This document shows, piece after piece, positions 61,829 through 64,000 of a stretch of DNA of 64,000 bases; position 1 is the stretch's first letter; each line of letters starts with the position of its first letter. Position numbers and translations under genes: made by a program. The stretch is from assembly GCA_013822725.1 (NCBI GenBank), contig PNKX01000003.1, forward strand, positions 186,001 through 250,000. Direction: 5' to 3'. Source of the DNA: Pirellula sp. Lineage in GTDB: Bacteria > Planctomycetota > Planctomycetia > Pirellulales > Lacipirellulaceae. The notes beneath the pieces were generated by a model. It ran no database searches. It was not told the origin of the DNA and was given only the letters and a program-made list of their open reading frames with translations.

Positions 61829-63211
61829 TTGAATTCTAAAAGTGCGATTTCCGCTCGCTCACGCCTGCGGATCGATCTCCTTGGGCTGCTAGCGTGGATG
61901 CTTTTTGCGGCGATCGGTCTCTCCATGGGAACTTCTCGCAGGTTTAGCACGGATCCAGATTACTCAAATCTGGGATTTGATCCTCCGCCGAGCGTCAATT
62001 GGTTCAATGCATTGCTCGGCGCCGCTTCAGCGGCTGTAGTTTGGGGATTGATACAACAGGTTCGAGTTATTCGTCGACATGCTAATGCTGCGACGGACGA
62101 GTTCGCGCCACGTCGCACGGCAGCGCGATTGGAAGCGGCGCTGCGTCTACTCCTCGCCGCGGTGATCGCTGGCTGCATGGCTGTTCAATTGCTGACGATG
62201 AGACGCTTTTTCGCGCTGCCGGAAGGAGCGTTCTATTACTTCGGCGATGTGGTCACCCAGTATCTGTGGTGGTTCGGAATATTCGTAGCGCTGACTGACG
62301 CGCTGATGCGAGCCAAGCCCAGATCCACTGAGCGGCGCCGTTTCGTTATCGGCGGAGTGCTTTGGTTTTGCATGCTTGGCGTGGCCGCTTACGTGGTGAT
62401 CGATCTGTCGTTCATTCCCTATCTGACCTATACCTCGACCAGAAGTATCGACTCATTCCATGAACCGAGCATTAGTCGTTATCCCGTCATGACGTCCGGA
62501 GACGAGTGGCTTCTCTTCGGCACAGGACTTCTCGCCGCGACAGCGATTGTCGGCATTGCAACATTCAACTTCCGTGCGATGAAAGTCCGCGGTCCTGGCG
62601 GCGTTTGCCAACCTCGCTCTATTGCGATAACCGTTGTGATACTCATCGCCGCGAGCGGTTACGCCTTTTGGTTTCATGCCCTCGCTCGCAACCACTATGC
62701 GCCAGATTTCGAAGGCGTCGGCTTCGGCGCCAGTTGGTGGCACCATGCGGGAGGCGTCAGTCTTGCAGCCGCCTGGGTAACCTATTTGATCTACCGTGGA
62801 TGGCATGCGGCTGGTGAACGATTGACTTTGAACGCGCCGCCACAGGCTTTCCTCGATTTGCCATTGGCAGCCGAGAATCTAGTGGCTCTGACGCTTATTT
62901 CAGTCGCCGCAATAATCCACATCGTCCAAGAAGCTTGGCACACTTACGGAAATGCCTCCGCACAAAGTGACGTGGCAGGGCTACTATTTCAGCCTGCCAC
63001 TTATTTCATGGCGGCGCTGTTAATCAGAAGCGTGCAACTCATGCGTCTCCGCTGGAAGGGCGTGGCTCCGGCGCCTCTCATCCTGGTCCCAGTTAAATTA
63101 AGGGAATTTGCAGCGTCGTGGCTGCTGCTCGCCGCGATCCTCGCCGTGGCGGTTCCTACTTTCGCTGCCTTCGGCTTTTCATTCTGGCTCGGCCCCTGGT
63201 ACCGCTGGTAG
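61829..63211 (+). CDS. Multi-pass membrane protein of unknown function
   Basis: A protein of 460 residues if it starts at TTG 61829; the start is uncertain because no ribosome site is visible. About ten hydrophobic stretches are predicted by eye (for example around 16-34, 58-74, 106-122, 170-190 and 430-450). Paired His residues occur in helices near 295-300 (SWWHHAGG) and 370 (AAIIHIVQEAWH). The base composition is less GC-rich and less biased at third positions than neighbouring genes, which may mean recent arrival. The TAG stop is the start of a GTAGCCG repeat. No family recognised. Confidence 0.7.
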   Translation: MNSKSAISARSRLRIDLLGLLAWMLFAAIGLSMGTSRRFSTDPDYSNLGFDPPPSVNWFNALLGAASAAVVWGLIQQVRVIRRHANAATDEFAPRRTAARLEAALRLLLAAVIAGCMAVQLLTMRRFFALPEGAFYYFGDVVTQYLWWFGIFVALTDALMRAKPRSTERRRFVIGGVLWFCMLGVAAYVVIDLSFIPYLTYTSTRSIDSFHEPSISRYPVMTSGDEWLLFGTGLLAATAIVGIATFNFRAMKVRGPGGVCQPRSIAITVVILIAASGYAFWFHALARNHYAPDFEGVGFGASWWHHAGGVSLAAAWVTYLIYRGWHAAGERLTLNAPPQAFLDLPLAAENLVALTLISVAAIIHIVQEAWHTYGNASAQSDVAGLLFQPATYFMAALLIRSVQLMRLRWKGVAPAPLILVPVKLREFAASWLLLAAILAVAVPTFAAFGFSFWLGPWYRW

Positions 63212-63329
63212 CCGTCGGTCAACGACCGGCCGGAGCAGCTAGGCAGGGGAAGGCGAAGCGGACCCCTCGGAGTACCTCGGGGCGACGGGTGCGAAGTCAC
63301 GCTCCGGCGGCTCGTTGAGCCGCGGCTAC
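63208..63329. repeat. Composite GTAGCCG palindrome (copy 4)
   Basis: The left arm GTAGCCGTCGGTCAACGACC overlaps the membrane protein stop; the right arm GGCTCGTTGAGCCGCGGCTAC abuts the dehydrogenase stop, which is itself followed by a partial duplicate TAGCCGCG. The interior holds a GAGGTACTCC-family centre (CCTCGGAGTACCTCGG), so two families are combined. Confidence 0.85.
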
Positions 63330-63343
63330 TCGATGCGCGGCTA

Positions 63344-64000
63344 CTACGCCACGCCAATCAGCGCCGTCGCCTTCGCTACCCGCTCGATGCCGACCATGAA
63401 CGCCGCCGTTCGCAGGCTCACTTTTCGCTCGCGCGACAGATCCCACACCGTTTCGAACGCCTGCGACATTACGCGCTCGAGTTCCTGGCGGACGCGGTCG
63501 AGGTTCCAGTGGTAGAACTGCCGATTCTGGGCCCATTCGAAGTAGCTCACCGTCACGCCGCCGGCGTTGGCCAGCACGTCGGGGAGCAGCAGCGTCCCTT
63601 TCTTCGAGAGAATCTCGTCCGCCTCTGGGCGCACCGGTTCGTTGGCGGCTTCGATGATGATCGGCGCTTTGATGCGATCGACGTTCGATTCGTTGATGAC
63701 GCCGCCGAGCGCCGCCGGGATCAGCACGTCGACGTCGAGTTCCAACAAATCGTCGCCCGGCAGCTTCTCCGCTTCCTTGTATCCTGCTAGCGAGTTCTTG
63801 TTTGCGTTGGCGTAACGGATGGCGCTCATCACATCGAGCCCTTCAGCGCGGTAGTAGGCGCCGCTCACATCGCTGACGGCGACGACCTTGCACTCGGCGT
63901 CGGCGAGGTACTTCGCCGCGTGCGAACCGACGTTGCCGAAACCTTGGATGGCAATCCGCGATTGCTGCGGCTTGCGGCCAAGCCGGCCTAACACTTTCAA
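63344..64000 (-). CDS. Glu/Leu/Phe/Val dehydrogenase, 3' part (probable glutamate dehydrogenase)
   Basis: The gene runs off the right edge; the last 218 residues are visible. They form the NAD(P)-binding domain: RIAIQGFGNVGSHAAKYLAD (GxGxxG fingerprint), VVAVSDVSGAYYRAEGLD, DVDVLIPAALGGVINESNVD, IIIEAANEPV and LPDVLANAGGVTVSYFEWAQ. The last four are typical of glutamate dehydrogenases; a leucine or valine enzyme cannot be excluded without the substrate domain. It links glutamate and 2-oxoglutarate. The stop TAG is directly followed by repeat sequence. Confidence 0.9.
   Translation of the reverse strand: MKVLGRLGRKPQQSRIAIQGFGNVGSHAAKYLADAECKVVAVSDVSGAYYRAEGLDVMSAIRYANANKNSLAGYKEAEKLPGDDLLELDVDVLIPAALGGVINESNVDRIKAPIIIEAANEPVRPEADEILSKKGTLLLPDVLANAGGVTVSYFEWAQNRQFYHWNLDRVRQELERVMSQAFETVWDLSRERKVSLRTAAFMVGIERVAKATALIGVA

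Overview
The window is high-GC bacterial chromosomal DNA, most likely from a Planctomycete of the Pirellulales type. The evidence is a BBP7-type outer-membrane barrel protein, a tandem 3-keto-disaccharide hydrolase (DUF1080) protein, a GxxExxY protein, small conserved proteins of the planctomycete kind, and dense palindromic repeats between genes. No rRNA, tRNA, CRISPR array or intact insertion sequence was recognised.

Layout. 1-4.8 kb: end of a secreted repeat-type protein, an orphan ABC-2 permease and a coupled pair of CNNM/CorC-type membrane proteins. 4.9-26.1 kb, minus strand: a large flagellar block. Read in the direction of transcription it runs TPR membrane protein, FlgN-like chaperone, histidine kinase, sigma-54 response regulator, flgB, flgC, fliE, fliF, fliG, fliH, fliI, fliJ, motE-like, fliK, flgD, flgE, fliL, fliN and a TPR lipoprotein. 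A good sigma-54 promoter lies just upstream of flgB and directly after the sigma-54 activator gene, so the two-component pair probably switches on the hook and basal-body genes. 26.5-30.6 kb: secreted endonuclease/phosphatase-fold protein, degenerate alpha/beta hydrolase, malate dehydrogenase, thioredoxin-like lipoprotein. 31.0-36.8 kb, plus strand: flhA, flhF, flhG-like, a small membrane protein and fliA, with a sigma-28 promoter ahead of the last two. fliM, fliP, fliQ, fliR, flhB, motA, motB and flagellin genes are not in the window.

37-64 kb is mixed: an orphan pseudopilin, a small protein gene carrying an in-frame palindromic insert, the DUF1080 protein, a GxxExxY nuclease-fold gene bracketed by inverted repeats, argG, a second ABC-2 permease, yaaA, pyrB, a NYN-domain protein, a soluble histidine kinase with an HTH-REC regulator, mnmG, two exported alpha/beta hydrolases, the BBP7 protein, terC, hisC, hisD, threonine aldolase, an unknown membrane protein and the 3' part of a glutamate dehydrogenase gene.

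The most unusual feature is the repeat landscape. Nearly every intergenic gap holds one or more palindromes from a few families. One family (starting GTAGCCG) places its TAG in the stop codon of, or directly after, six genes. Another (CGGATTT units) forms the two inverted ends around the GxxExxY PD-(D/E)XK-fold gene and also occurs nearby without a gene, which looks like a small mobile element with its non-autonomous derivatives. A third sits in frame inside a coding region.
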